From the NCBI RefSeq assembly GCF_000701345.1, contig NZ_JNIJ01000023.1, positions 50,653 to 114,652 of the forward strand: DNA of 64,000 bases. The letters run 5' to 3'. Position 1 is the stretch's first letter, and each line of letters begins with the position of its first letter. The notes below the pieces were generated by a model. It made no database searches. It was not told the DNA's origin and saw only the letters and a program-made list of their open reading frames with translations. The position numbers and the translations under genes were made by a program. The stretch is from Bradyrhizobium sp. URHD0069. GTDB taxonomy: Bacteria; Pseudomonadota; Alphaproteobacteria; Rhizobiales; Xanthobacteraceae. Below are positions 37,973 through 46,373 of the stretch, piece by piece.

Positions 37973-38197
37973 ATGAAGATGACGAAACGTTTCAAGGTCG
38001 GCGACCACGTGAGCTGGAATTCAGAGGCCGGGCGTGTCCGCGGCAGGATTATTAAGGTCCATACACAAGACGCCGACTACAAAGGACACAGGCATCACGC
38101 CAGCCCCGATGAACCGCAATATGAAATCAAAAGCGATAAGACGGACCATATCGCGATGCATAAGGGATCGGCCTTGAAAAAACTCAGCGGAAAGTAA
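37973..38197 (+). CDS. DUF2945 (HVA1-type TUDOR) small protein
   Basis: The 74-residue product has RFKVGDHVSWNSEAGRVRGRIIKVHT and YEIKSDKTDHIAMHKGSALKKL, the complete DUF2945 domain. The family is named after a fungal hypervirulence protein and occurs in bacteria with unknown role; a small SH3/Tudor-like barrel is predicted. Start may be ATG 37973 or 37979. It lies 41 nt after the helicase on the same strand. Confidence 0.85.
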   Translation: MKMTKRFKVGDHVSWNSEAGRVRGRIIKVHTQDADYKGHRHHASPDEPQYEIKSDKTDHIAMHKGSALKKLSGK

Positions 38198-38255
38198 GCC
38201 ATTTATAACTCCCGATCGCCAAGCCGGATCTGCGAGGCAAAGCAGCCTAAAGAAT

Positions 38256-38828
38256 TTACAACAGTTTCGCTTGCTCCGGCGGATAGGTAATTCGCGTTCC
38301 TTCCACCTGAGCGAAGGGCGTGAGCTTGTGCGTGCGATAACTTCTCTCTGAGAGAATCTCCATCACCGGCACGGCGCGCGTACTCAGCGCATCGGCAACC
38401 AGGGAGCGGTGACATCTCCATGGCACCGCTTCGGCGCACATGATGGCAACGCGCTTTTGATGACTCATCTGAATCAGCGTTTCCAGCGCGTCCCGAAACT
38501 GCTCCGTTTGCATATAATCGGCGTAGCCGCGAAAGCTTGCGTTGCGCCATCCGGTATTCGGGGAATCTCTACGGGCGTGCCGCAAACCACCCAGGGTTTG
38601 CATGGGCACATATTCGATGCCCTCAGCCGACAGCGTGCTGGCCAGCGCGTTGTCGTTGAATTGCGGGTTGTGACGCGAACGGGGTATCGTGCGGATGTCC
38701 ACGAGACGTTCGATGCCATAGGCTCGCAGTAAGGCGATGAAGCGCTCAATGGGCAACGTCGAATGACCGAGGGTGAAAATAGCACCTTCTGGCCAATGCG
38801 CTGCTTGCGGGGGAGCATGTTCGCTCAT
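38256..38828 (-). CDS. DUF488 domain protein
   Basis: The 190-residue product has IFTLGHSTLPIERFIALLRAYGIERLVDIRTIPRS and VAIMCAEAVPWRCHRSLVADAL, the DUF488 signature with the Cys-rich CAE...RCHR motif. Members are small soluble proteins of unknown function sometimes linked to DNA-related contexts. The frame extends to 38912, but ATG 38828 (MSEHAPPQ) has a better ribosome site and fits family length. Confidence 0.85.
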   Translation of the reverse strand: MSEHAPPQAAHWPEGAIFTLGHSTLPIERFIALLRAYGIERLVDIRTIPRSRHNPQFNDNALASTLSAEGIEYVPMQTLGGLRHARRDSPNTGWRNASFRGYADYMQTEQFRDALETLIQMSHQKRVAIMCAEAVPWRCHRSLVADALSTRAVPVMEILSERSYRTHKLTPFAQVEGTRITYPPEQAKLL

Positions 38829-38996
38829 GGCGGCCTGCCTGATTGCACGGGCTGCCGTGTCAGGCGCTCCTTCGTTGTCCTGATACGAGAGCCGTTCCGC
38901 ATATGTAATCAACTTAATCAGCCGCAGCCATCATCGGGCCGCGCCCTGTGCGGGCCCGCTGGCGCTTGCGGCAGGCCCATGACGGGCCATGTTGTG

Positions 38997-40073
38997 TCAC
39001 TTCGGATTCGGAACGTCGAGATCGCCATCCGGCCTTTCATACTTGCCGGCGCGGCTCAACTTCACGGCGTTGCCGAGCGCGTGCGCCGCGTTGCGCGTCT
39101 CCTGCTGAAAGGCTTCATCCTGGTCGAGCGCTTGATGCGACGTCGCGTAGGGCTGCATGTAGCCGATGTAGCCGTCCACCTCGGCAGTTCGGCTGGCCTG
39201 GACCAGCGACATGTCGGTAAGCCAATCCGACAGCGAGCGACGCAGCGTCTCGGCGCCCGCCGCGTCGCCATGGACCACTACCGCGAAATGGCGGCCATCG
39301 AGATGCTTGGGATAAGGCCAGCCCTTCAATTCGAGCGCCTTGGCTTCGTCGGGCCTCTTGCCGTGAGTCGAGGATGGATCGGGATTGCCGCCATCGGCGC
39401 AGACCAGCCGGTCAATCATCGCTTTTAGGCCGGTCGGCGCATGATACCAATTCACCGGCGCCACGATCATGATGCCGTGCGCGGCGACCCACAGCGGGTA
39501 AATCTCGTTCATCCAGTCGTCGGTCTGGCCAAGCGAGTAATTCGGATAGCAACTACATGGCCAGTGGCACAGCGCCATCGAGGTGGAGACGCAGGATTTG
39601 CAGGGGTGGATCTGCCTGCCGAATTCGGACGCCAGCCGGCTTAGGTCAAGAATATCGACAGCAAACCCCATTTCCTGAAACACCGGCTCGGCGATTTTGA
39701 CGAGCCGCCAGGTCTTTGACATTTCGCCGGGACAGGTCTGGTCGCTGCGCGAAGAACCGTTGATCAGGAGTATGCGTGGCGTCTCGCCGGCGTCATCATG
39801 ACGCCGCTGTGCGGCGAGAATGGCTGCGCGCGCCGTAAGCCAATCCTCGGAGATATCGTAGTCCGGATCGGCGAAGCTTGGCCCCGCCTTGCGTGTCACC
39901 GGCGATTTTCGTGAATTGATATAGCCGTCCCATGCCACCGCCACGATGGCGTCGAGTTCACGCCGCAGCGGCTCGAAAGCAGGATCCTTGAAGCGGCCGC
40001 GATAGCGTCTCTCGAATTCCTCACGCGACAGTTCGACGGACGGCATTCCCTTGCGAACATCGATCGAGGCCAT
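38997..40073 (-). CDS. Flavodoxin-fold NAD(P)H-dependent oxidoreductase with N-terminal extension
   Basis: Of 358 residues, about the first 95 are an unusual N-terminal extension (REEFERRYRGRFKDPAFEPL), followed by an FMN-reductase-like domain with ILLINGSSRSDQTCPGEMSKT, HPCKSCVSTSMALCHWPCSCYPN (six Cys between about 157 and 177), and IVAPVNWYHAPTGLKAMIDRL. The Cys cluster may bind metal or an iron-sulfur centre. Iron-sulfur flavoprotein-like NADPH reductases are related. A GTG at 40076 precedes the ATG. The gene is divergent from msrA. Confidence 0.75.
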   Translation of the reverse strand: MASIDVRKGMPSVELSREEFERRYRGRFKDPAFEPLRRELDAIVAVAWDGYINSRKSPVTRKAGPSFADPDYDISEDWLTARAAILAAQRRHDDAGETPRILLINGSSRSDQTCPGEMSKTWRLVKIAEPVFQEMGFAVDILDLSRLASEFGRQIHPCKSCVSTSMALCHWPCSCYPNYSLGQTDDWMNEIYPLWVAAHGIMIVAPVNWYHAPTGLKAMIDRLVCADGGNPDPSSTHGKRPDEAKALELKGWPYPKHLDGRHFAVVVHGDAAGAETLRRSLSDWLTDMSLVQASRTAEVDGYIGYMQPYATSHQALDQDEAFQQETRNAAHALGNAVKLSRAGKYERPDGDLDVPNPK

Positions 40074-40328
40074 CACATGAATTCCCGACTGAAAGAATTA
40101 AGGCAAGGTGGCCCGCCAGCCGGTTTCCAACGCGGCGTCCCAGGTCGCGGTTCCTGTTTCCGTAACGCCTTGCATTTGTGCGGTTTTTGTTCACGAACTC
40201 GTGTGCATCAGAGCGTAACAACTCCCGTCCCGCTGCGTATCTCGGGGCGTCGGAGAGAGCCGCACCGATTGCGAAGCGCGGCTTCCGCTCTAAACTGCCG
40301 TCAAATCCGCCCACCAGAGGAAGCCCCC

Positions 40329-41048
40329 ATGTCCCCTAGCCAATTCAGCCGCCTTTCGCTCTGCGCCGCCGCGATCGGCGCGCTGGCTCTCACCGCTCTC
40401 CTGGCCGGGCCTTCGCGCGCCGCGGAAGACGCCGTCATCATCCCCGCTCCAACCGCGGACGTTCAGGCCGCCAACGGCATCCAGACCGCCGTCATCGCCG
40501 GCGGCTGTTTCTGGGGCGTGCAGGGCGTGTTCCAGCATACCGCCGGCGTCCTCAATGCCGTGTCCGGCTATGCCGGCGGCAGCAAGGGCACCGCCAACTA
40601 CACCTTGGTAAGCGCCGGCACCACCGGCCATGCCGAGTCGGTCGAGATCAAGTACGATCCGAAGAAGATCAGTTACGGCAAGATTTTACAGATCTTCTTC
40701 TCAGTCGCGCACGATCCGACGCAGTTGAACCGCCAGGGGCCGGACAGCGGCCCGCAATATCGCTCGGCGATCTTCACGACCAGCGACGAGCAGAAGAAGG
40801 TGGCGGAGGCCTATATCGCGCAGCTCAATGCCGCAAAAGTCTACAAAAAGCCGATCGTGACCAAGGTCGGGCCGCTGGAAGGGTTTTATCAGGCGGAGGC
40901 CTATCATCAGGACTACCTGACGCTGCACCCGAACCAGCCCTATATTGTCTATAATGACATTCCGAAGGTCGAGAACCTGAAGAAGATTTTCGCGGAAAAC
41001 TACATCGAGAAGCCGACGCTGGTGAGCAGCGTAAAAGTCACCAACTAG
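40329..41048 (+). CDS. msrA: Exported peptide methionine-S-sulfoxide reductase
   Basis: MsrA repairs the S form of oxidised methionine. The 239-residue protein has a signal peptide (cleavage near SRA-AED, about residue 31) and the catalytic Cys60 in GGCFWG, with GYAGG, HAESVEIKYDP and QYRSAIF signatures. No other Cys lies in the mature chain, so it is a one-cysteine enzyme lacking a resolving Cys. Periplasmic placement fits repair of exported proteins. The next gene, msrB, is separated by a repeat. Confidence 0.93.
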   Translation: MSPSQFSRLSLCAAAIGALALTALLAGPSRAAEDAVIIPAPTADVQAANGIQTAVIAGGCFWGVQGVFQHTAGVLNAVSGYAGGSKGTANYTLVSAGTTGHAESVEIKYDPKKISYGKILQIFFSVAHDPTQLNRQGPDSGPQYRSAIFTTSDEQKKVAEAYIAQLNAAKVYKKPIVTKVGPLEGFYQAEAYHQDYLTLHPNQPYIVYNDIPKVENLKKIFAENYIEKPTLVSSVKVTN

Positions 41049-41062
41049 AGGCCGTGTTCCTC

Positions 41063-41146
41063 CGTCATTGCGAGGAGCGAAGCGACGAAGCAATCCATCT
41101 TTCCCCGCGCAGAGGTATGGATTGCTTCGCTTCGCTCGCAATGACG
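41063..41146. repeat. Palindromic repeat between msrA and msrB
   Basis: cgtcattgcgaggagcgaag...caatcca pairs with tggattgcttcgcttcgctcgcaatgacg over about 30 bp with a central loop. The same family is at 44310-44421 and 59063-59142. Confidence 0.88.
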
Positions 41147-41165
41147 ATCAACTAAAGGAGATTCC

Positions 41166-41576
41166 ATGTCCGACACCAAAACATCCGGCAAGATCGAGAA
41201 GAGCGAAGCGGAGTGGCGCAAGGATTTGACGCCGATGCAGTATGCGGTGCTGCGCGAGAAGGCGACCGAGCGGCCATTCTCCGGCGAATACGAGCATGAG
41301 CAGCAGCCTGGCACCTACATCTGCGCCGGCTGCGGACAGACGCTGTTCGCATCCGACGCCAAGTTCGATTCCGGCTGCGGTTGGCCGAGCTTTACCCAGC
41401 CGGCGGTGGAAGGCCATGTCGACGAGGAGCGCGACATCAGTCACGGCATGATCCGGACAGAGGTGCTTTGCTCGAAGTGCAACGGCCATCTCGGCCATGT
41501 CTTCGAGGACGGCCCGGGCCCGACCGGACTGCGCTATTGTATCAATTCGGCGGCGCTGAAGCTGCAGCCGAAATAA
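41166..41576 (+). CDS. msrB: Peptide methionine-R-sulfoxide reductase
   Basis: MsrB reduces the R form of methionine sulfoxide. The 136-residue product has two CxxC zinc motifs (ICAGCG and LCSKCN), GWPSFTQP, the [10 protein letters not shown] pattern and the catalytic Cys in [10 protein letters not shown]. No signal peptide, so it acts in the cytoplasm while msrA next door is exported. The last 59 bp are duplicated at 44245-44303. Confidence 0.95.
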   Translation: MSDTKTSGKIEKSEAEWRKDLTPMQYAVLREKATERPFSGEYEHEQQPGTYICAGCGQTLFASDAKFDSGCGWPSFTQPAVEGHVDEERDISHGMIRTEVLCSKCNGHLGHVFEDGPGPTGLRYCINSAALKLQPK

Positions 41577-41651
41577 ACCTGCCATTCGTTTTCAACTTGT
41601 TATCCGCCCCGCGCGACCAAGCCTTGGTTGCGCCAGCAAGTTTGCGCCCCG

Positions 41652-41777
41652 ATGCACGGGAAGTCGGAGAAAGCGACCAAGCCCGAGAACCGGAAGAAGC
41701 TCGCCGAGCTGGCGGATGCGCACAGGAAGATCGCCGGTGAAACCTCACGGCGGTGCTCGGTGATGTGGAGGACGTGA
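41652..41777 (+). CDS. Small basic ORF of 41 codons, uncertain
   Basis: MHGKSEKATKPENRKKLAE starts a Lys/Arg-rich, helical product of 41 residues ending at 41777. There is no clear ribosome site. It may be a remnant inside the accessory segment after msrB. Confidence 0.2.
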   Translation: MHGKSEKATKPENRKKLAELADAHRKIAGETSRRCSVMWRT

Positions 41778-41857
41778 ATCAGGCTGTGTTCCAGCTGCTG
41801 ACTATCTTTTCGCTCCGGGACAGCGCATCGGTGAGTTTGGTTGCGGACCCAGCTCAA

Positions 41858-42265
41858 TCAGCGCAGGCGCTTCGGCAGTTTTGGGAGTCTGTCAGCGTTG
41901 AACTGTGGTATCGGCCTGCTCGGCTCCGGTGCAGTCGGCTGTTGTTCGGTGAGAATGAGCGTTCCCTCAAGAACCACGCCGGGGAACTGTTCCGCCGTCC
42001 CTACATACCTGGCTGTCTTGCCGGCACACGTTCCCTCGAGCTCCAGCTTAAGTTCTTGGTCGTCGCCGAAGACCGTTGGCTGCCCTTCGATGTGCCTCTT
42101 TGTCGTGAGGGTCGCGGTGAATCGATCTCCGTGGACTTCGCAAGTGCCGTCGTAGGTCATGACGCCATCACGGCCCCAGATCTTGCCGTCTGCGAGATGA
42201 GCAATGCCGGTGCCTTGGCCGAGCGGGGTCTTGAACCACGCCGCGTAAGTGCCGTCCTTGAGCAT
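41858..42265 (-). CDS. GrlR-like small regulatory-type protein
   Basis: The 135-residue product (MLKDGTYAAWFKTPLGQGTG) with ADGKIWGRDGVMTYDGTCEVHGDRF and FPGVVLEGTLIL resembles the GrlR family, small lipocalin-like beta-barrel proteins. GrlR itself represses a type III secretion regulator in enteric pathogens; no secretion genes lie here, so only the fold is inferred. ATG 42265 is used with an AGAGGG site; ATG 42283 is possible. It lies within the segment bounded by msrB-end duplicates. Confidence 0.6.
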   Translation of the reverse strand: MLKDGTYAAWFKTPLGQGTGIAHLADGKIWGRDGVMTYDGTCEVHGDRFTATLTTKRHIEGQPTVFGDDQELKLELEGTCAGKTARYVGTAEQFPGVVLEGTLILTEQQPTAPEPSRPIPQFNADRLPKLPKRLR

Positions 42266-42467
42266 GGGAAAACCCTCTCTCATCGGTGTTCACAAGACCC
42301 CAGATGATCGGCAATCATCACTAAGGCTCGGTTAATCTCTGTACCCGTGCAAACACGGGTATGGCGCTCAACAACCGGTATTGACGAAATCGGTCAGGGG
42401 CTACTTCACTTCTATAAGGCGCAGAGTTTGCGCGAGAAGGTCGCGACCTTACGTGCCAACACGGAAG

Positions 42468-42698
42468 TCACCACGCGTAGCGCACCACGCCCTTGCCGGC
42501 GTAGGAATCGGTGACGTCGGAGAACTCGCCCTCGAAGGTGGCGGCGAGGGAGAGGCCGCCGATGAACTTCATCTCGGCGGAGGCGATGGTGAGCGCGGCG
42601 TCATACGCCTGCGCCGTGCCGTTGACGACAAACGATGCGCCGGGCAGCGTCTGGAAGTTGGCGGCGATATTGCGGTCGGTGTTGAAGCCGGGCTTCAT
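42468..42698 (-). pseudogene. C-terminal fragment of an autotransporter beta-barrel
   Basis: The 76-codon frame gives the end of an autotransporter barrel: RNIAANFQTLPGASFVVNG, EMKFIGGLSLAATFEGEFSDV and the C-terminal aromatic GVVRYAW used by BAM. The remaining barrel and passenger are absent, and no signal peptide exists, so it is a 5'-truncated remnant. Confidence 0.72.
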
Positions 42699-42924
42699 GT
42701 TTCGGGGATCGCATCCCGCTCATCAATCCGCAGCGCGGCATCTTCAAACCGCAGCGAGAACCGAGTATCGATCACTTATTTCTTGGGTATAGCTGCCGCC
42801 GTGATAATTTCCGCGATAGGGATTTGCTTCAGCGACGCAGCTTCTGAACAAACCCTTCGCTTGATAGCATAAGTTCGTCGGCAGGCAGATGGAATGCGAA
42901 TGGTTCGCTGCTTCTGGGGGCCCC

Positions 42925-44091
42925 ATGAAACCCTTACTTACAGAGATCCGCCAAAATCCCCTGCTCTGGTTGCTGGTCTTTGTGCCGGTGCTGTTCACCG
43001 CTCAGACGCTTAACCCGGAAGCGCACACGCTGCTTTTTGTGCTCTCCGTCCTGGCAATCGTCCCACTGGCCGCGCTGCTGAGTCACGCCACCGAATCCGT
43101 CGCGGCCAAGACGGGCGATACGGTTGGTGGCCTGCTCAACGCCACGCTCGGAAACCTGACCGAACTTGTCATTGCGCTCACCGCGTTGCACGCCGGGCAA
43201 TATACCCTGGTGAAGGCATCCATCGCCGGGGCGATTGTCACCAACACGTTGTTCATGTTGGGCGCGTCGTTTCTCCTTGGCGGACTCAAGCACCACATGC
43301 AGGAATACAACAGGGCCAGCGCCCGCCTGCAGGCGGGCCTGCTCTTTCTGGCCACGGTCGCAATCCTGATTCCCTCGGCGGTCACTGAAGCCGATTCGGC
43401 GGCGGGGTCGGCGTTCACCGAGACGTTGAGCGTCAGTCTGTCGGTGCTGCTCATCGCCGTCTACGGACTGGGCCTGTTGTTCTCACTCAAGACACATCGC
43501 GAGTTTTTCGGAGGTGCGGAACACACGGAGGCCGGCGAAGCACCGTGGCCGCTGGGCCTGGCCCTGGGCACGCTGGCCGGCGTCACGGTACTGGTCGCGC
43601 TGGTGAGCGAGGTGTTCGTCGAGTCGGTGCAGGAGGCTGCGGTGGCGTTCGGGATGACTCCCGCGTTCGTGGGTTTCATCGTCGTGGCGTTGGTGGGCGG
43701 TGCGGCGGAGATGGCCTCGGCGTTTTCCGGCGCGCGCAAAAACCGGCTGGACCTCAGCGTGGGCATCGCGCTGGGGAGTGCATCCCAAATCGCGCTCTTC
43801 GTCGCTCCGGTGCTGGTACTGCTCAGTTACGTCATCGGCCCGACACCGATGAACCTGCAATTCTGGCCGGGGGCGGTGGTAATGATGCTCATCGCCGCCA
43901 TAACCGCGTCCCTCGTGACCAACAGCGGGCGCTCGGCATGGTTTATCGGAGTGCTCGTGCTGATGGTGTACCTGATTTTCGCCATGACGCTTTACCTGTT
44001 GCCGCCTCGGCTACCGAGTGAAGGTACCATGCCTCGAAACACAACTGAACACTCTGCTCACCGCGCATACCATGTAAGCGAGCTCAACTAA
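42925..44091 (+). CDS. cax: Calcium/proton antiporter CaX-type
   Basis: The ATG at 42925 follows a run of five G and gives 388 residues. The two CaCA repeats carry the ion-binding helices: GGLLNATLGNLTELVIAL in the first half and VGGAAEMASAFSGARKNRLDLSVGIALGSASQIALF in the second, with their conserved Glu residues. About eleven membrane helices are predicted. Such proteins export Ca2+ in exchange for protons. A short His/Asn-rich tail follows the last helix. It lies in an accessory-looking segment between msrB and a duplicate of its end. Confidence 0.9.
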   Translation: MKPLLTEIRQNPLLWLLVFVPVLFTAQTLNPEAHTLLFVLSVLAIVPLAALLSHATESVAAKTGDTVGGLLNATLGNLTELVIALTALHAGQYTLVKASIAGAIVTNTLFMLGASFLLGGLKHHMQEYNRASARLQAGLLFLATVAILIPSAVTEADSAAGSAFTETLSVSLSVLLIAVYGLGLLFSLKTHREFFGGAEHTEAGEAPWPLGLALGTLAGVTVLVALVSEVFVESVQEAAVAFGMTPAFVGFIVVALVGGAAEMASAFSGARKNRLDLSVGIALGSASQIALFVAPVLVLLSYVIGPTPMNLQFWPGAVVMMLIAAITASLVTNSGRSAWFIGVLVLMVYLIFAMTLYLLPPRLPSEGTMPRNTTEHSAHRAYHVSELN

Positions 44092-44244
44092 CTTGACACC
44101 GCCGCGCCGGAAATCAAAAGGTCAAAGCATAAAGCCGATGCTACTTTGGCTTAGGCCCAAATTGTAGCGAGTGCCTAGTCGTCACTTTGAGCTGGATCCG
44201 ACCGATAACGCCCACATCGCCGGAGCGATCTGCGTATTGCCGGC

Positions 44245-44303
44245 GCCCGACCGGACTGCGCTACTGTATCAATTCGGCGGCGCTGAAGCTGCAGCCGAAG
44301 TAG
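44245..44303 (+). repeat. Duplicate of the last 59 bp of msrB
   Basis: This stretch matches 41518-41576, with only three differing bases, and includes the final codons of msrB up to a stop (tag instead of taa). The sequence upstream of both copies differs. It is a direct repeat bounding the 2.7-kb cax segment. Confidence 0.9.
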
Positions 44304-44309
44304 ACCGAC

Positions 44310-44421
44310 CGTCATTGCGAGCCGTCGCGCGAATTCGCGCCCAATGACAAGCCCCGCGAAGCAATCCAGAGCATCCCAAATGTGGCTACTGGATTGCTTA
44401 GTCGCTCTGCTCCGCGCAATG
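44310..44421. repeat. Palindromic repeat, partly degenerate
   Basis: cgtcattgcgagcc... with gcaatccag and ctggattgcttag, belonging to the same family as 41063-41146. It follows the msrB-end duplicate just as an intact msrB tail might have been followed. The rest of 44092-44502 shows no gene. Confidence 0.7.
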
Positions 44422-44502
44422 CCTAAAAGAACGATTTGATTCCACGGTTGCATTTTCGGCCAGACTCTGCGGAACGCCGGCAGTCTGAAATGCATTGTCC
44501 AA

Positions 44503-45393
44503 ATGATGGATGATTTCACATCTGCGGAAATCGAGACCGGTGACACCACGATATTCGTGCGTACATTCGGGTCGGGCCCGCCGATTCTGCTGCTGCATGG
44601 TTTTCCGCAGACCCACCTGATGTGGCGCGCCGTGGCGCCGCTGCTGGCGCCCGAATTTACCGTGGTGTGCGCCGATCTTCGCGGCTACGGACGGAGCGGC
44701 TGCCCAATCTCCGCTTCCGATCATGCGCCTTATGCGAAGCGGGCTATGGCGCAGGATATGATTGTCGTGATGGAGCGGCTTGGATTTCCGCGCTTCTGCG
44801 TCGCCGGACACGATCGCGGCGGCCGGGTCGCCTATCGCATGGCCCTCGATCATCCGGACGCTATCGAGCGGCTCGCCGTGCTCGACATTCTGCCAGTGGA
44901 GACGGTGTGGGAGCGCGCTGATGCGAGGTTCGCGCTTGGCTATTGGCCGTGGTCGCTGCTGGCGCAGTCCGAGCCGCTTCCGGAAAGCATTCTTGCCACA
45001 TCGGCCGAGGCCATCATCGACAATGCGCTCGGCGGATGGGGTTCTCGTTGGGAGGTCTTTCCGCCGGAAATTCGCAACGCCTATGTCGATGCGCTGCGCG
45101 ACCCCGCTCATGCGCATGCGATTTGCGAGGAGTACCGCGCCGGCGCCGGCATTGATCGCGTACATGACCGGGCAGATCGCGAGGCAGCGCGCAAAATCCG
45201 CGTCCCGGTGCTCGCCCTGTGGAGCGCGCAAGGTCCGCTCGACAGCTGGTACGCCGAGGGACCGGTTGTGCTGTGGCGCCAATGGGCCGACGACGTCAGG
45301 GGATACGCGCTCGAGGGCGGGCATTTCTTCCCGGAAGCGGCGCCCGAGCGGACCGCAGAAGCCCTGCGGGGGTTTTTTGCGGACCCAAAATAG
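44503..45393 (+). CDS. Fluoroacetate-dehalogenase-like alpha/beta hydrolase
   Basis: The 296-residue protein is close to haloacetate dehalogenases: LLLHGFPQTHLMW, the nucleophile Asp104 in GHDRGGRVAYRM, the acid Asp region AVLDILP, EEYRAGAG and GGHFFPE. The Arg pair after Asp104 that holds the carboxylate is present (R105, R108). In fluoroacetate dehalogenase a His-Trp pair binds the fluoride; here the matching place is WPW (GYWPWSLLAQ), so that His is replaced by Pro. Carboxylate hydrolase or weakened dehalogenase function is possible. Start ATG 44503 or 44506. Confidence 0.72.
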   Translation: MMDDFTSAEIETGDTTIFVRTFGSGPPILLLHGFPQTHLMWRAVAPLLAPEFTVVCADLRGYGRSGCPISASDHAPYAKRAMAQDMIVVMERLGFPRFCVAGHDRGGRVAYRMALDHPDAIERLAVLDILPVETVWERADARFALGYWPWSLLAQSEPLPESILATSAEAIIDNALGGWGSRWEVFPPEIRNAYVDALRDPAHAHAICEEYRAGAGIDRVHDRADREAARKIRVPVLALWSAQGPLDSWYAEGPVVLWRQWADDVRGYALEGGHFFPEAAPERTAEALRGFFADPK

Positions 45394-45485
45394 GGTTCCA
45401 CTGATGGAACCAGGGGCCGGATTATGCTTTTCTACAGCGGCGGTGAGACGGATCGCCCTACGTTCCGCCTGTTGGGGAGAGTGCC

Positions 45486-45650
45486 ATGTCGCTCGGAATG
45501 ATACTCGTCATCATCCTGATCATTTTCCTGCTCGGCGGGTTCAGCGGCCGGTTTGGCGGCTACGGCTATGGCATGGGGCATTCCGGAATGGGCCTTGGCG
45601 GCGTCATCCTGATCGTGCTGATCATCCTGCTGCTGCTTAACAAGCTATGA
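45486..45650 (+). CDS. Small Gly-rich membrane protein (DUF3309-like)
   Basis: The 54-residue product has one helix (MSLGMILVIILIIFLLGG), a Gly/Tyr-rich loop (GRFGGYGYGMGHSGMGLG) and a second helix (VILIVLIILLLL). This two-helix, glycine-linked pattern matches the DUF3309 family. An AGGGAGA-type site precedes the ATG. Function unknown. Confidence 0.78.
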   Translation: MSLGMILVIILIIFLLGGFSGRFGGYGYGMGHSGMGLGGVILIVLIILLLLNKL

Positions 45651-45869
45651 ACCGCACAAGACATTGAAATCGCGAGCTTTATTCCAAATTTCGCCTTCGG
45701 GTGAATGGATTCATTATGCGGCCCCTGAGGATTCGCATTTCTGCCAAACGAGCTTATATTAGGCCTGTTCCTGAAATGACGTGTACCGGCGGCGCCGCGT
45801 GGCCCGCCCGTTCGATCCGTTCGCGATTGTCATTCGCGTTCTCACTAAAAAGATCAGAGGTCCCTGACC

Positions 45870-46166
45870 ATGGCTTCCTTCAGCTTCAACACTGCCGCCG
45901 AATTGTTTCCAGCCGCGATCCGCAAGAAAAAGCGGGCGGGCTTTGCATATCGGCGATTTGGCACCGCGGCCGAAGCGGTTCGCTTCGCGATCGAGGAATT
46001 GCCGGCGGATTCGCTGAATGGCGCCTATCTGCAGGTCGATGAAGCCCGCTTCGACCAGAGCGGCATCCGTACACTGTATGAGAGCCAGGACTTTCCGCTG
46101 CCGCGCCGCCCCCGTGCGCCCGAGCCGGCGCCAGCCAGCGACAAAGCGGACGCCGACGCAGCCTAA
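45870..46166 (+). CDS. Conserved hypothetical protein of Bradyrhizobium type
   Basis: The 98-residue cytoplasmic product has a basic N-terminal part (AAIRKKKRAGFAYRRFGTAAEAVRFAIEELPA) and a Pro-rich acidic tail. I recall similar proteins in Bradyrhizobium but no assigned function. A perfect terminator hairpin follows 20 nt after its stop. Confidence 0.65.
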   Translation: MASFSFNTAAELFPAAIRKKKRAGFAYRRFGTAAEAVRFAIEELPADSLNGAYLQVDEARFDQSGIRTLYESQDFPLPRRPRAPEPAPASDKADADAA

Positions 46167-46185
46167 CCTCAGCCACCAGGCATAT

Positions 46186-46219
46186 CCGCCCTCGGATCAA
46201 GTCCGAGGGCGGGCTTTTC
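46186..46219 (+). terminator. Rho-independent terminator
   Basis: ccgccctcgga and tccgagggcgg pair perfectly over 11 bp with loop tcaag and are followed by cttttcc. A degenerate relative of this arm pair occurs at 51580-51609. Confidence 0.82.
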
Positions 46220-46243
46220 CGGATCGTGCGCTCTATTGATTTT

Positions 46244-46373
46244 GCGCATGATTTCCGGACAAGCGAGTTCGTTTGTCTGGGAAAATCGGCACGCTCTTTG
46301 TCCGGATCATGCGCTCTTTTGTTGGCGCAGGATCTTTCGGAAGACCGGTATCCACTTTTCCGGATCATGCGCT
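46244..46373. repeat. Two adjacent gatcatgcgc repeats
   Basis: One unit spans 46244-46314 (gcgcatgat...gatcatgcgc) and a second 46325-46373 (gcgcaggatc...gatcatgcgc), both with a ttccggatcatgcgct end. The second overlaps the stop codon of the DUF4112 gene. A third copy is at 51551-51620. Confidence 0.8.

Noticed and set aside
41063..41146. Insertion-sequence terminal inverted repeats
   Set aside because: No transposase lies between the arms; the unit is a short palindromic repeat found several times.
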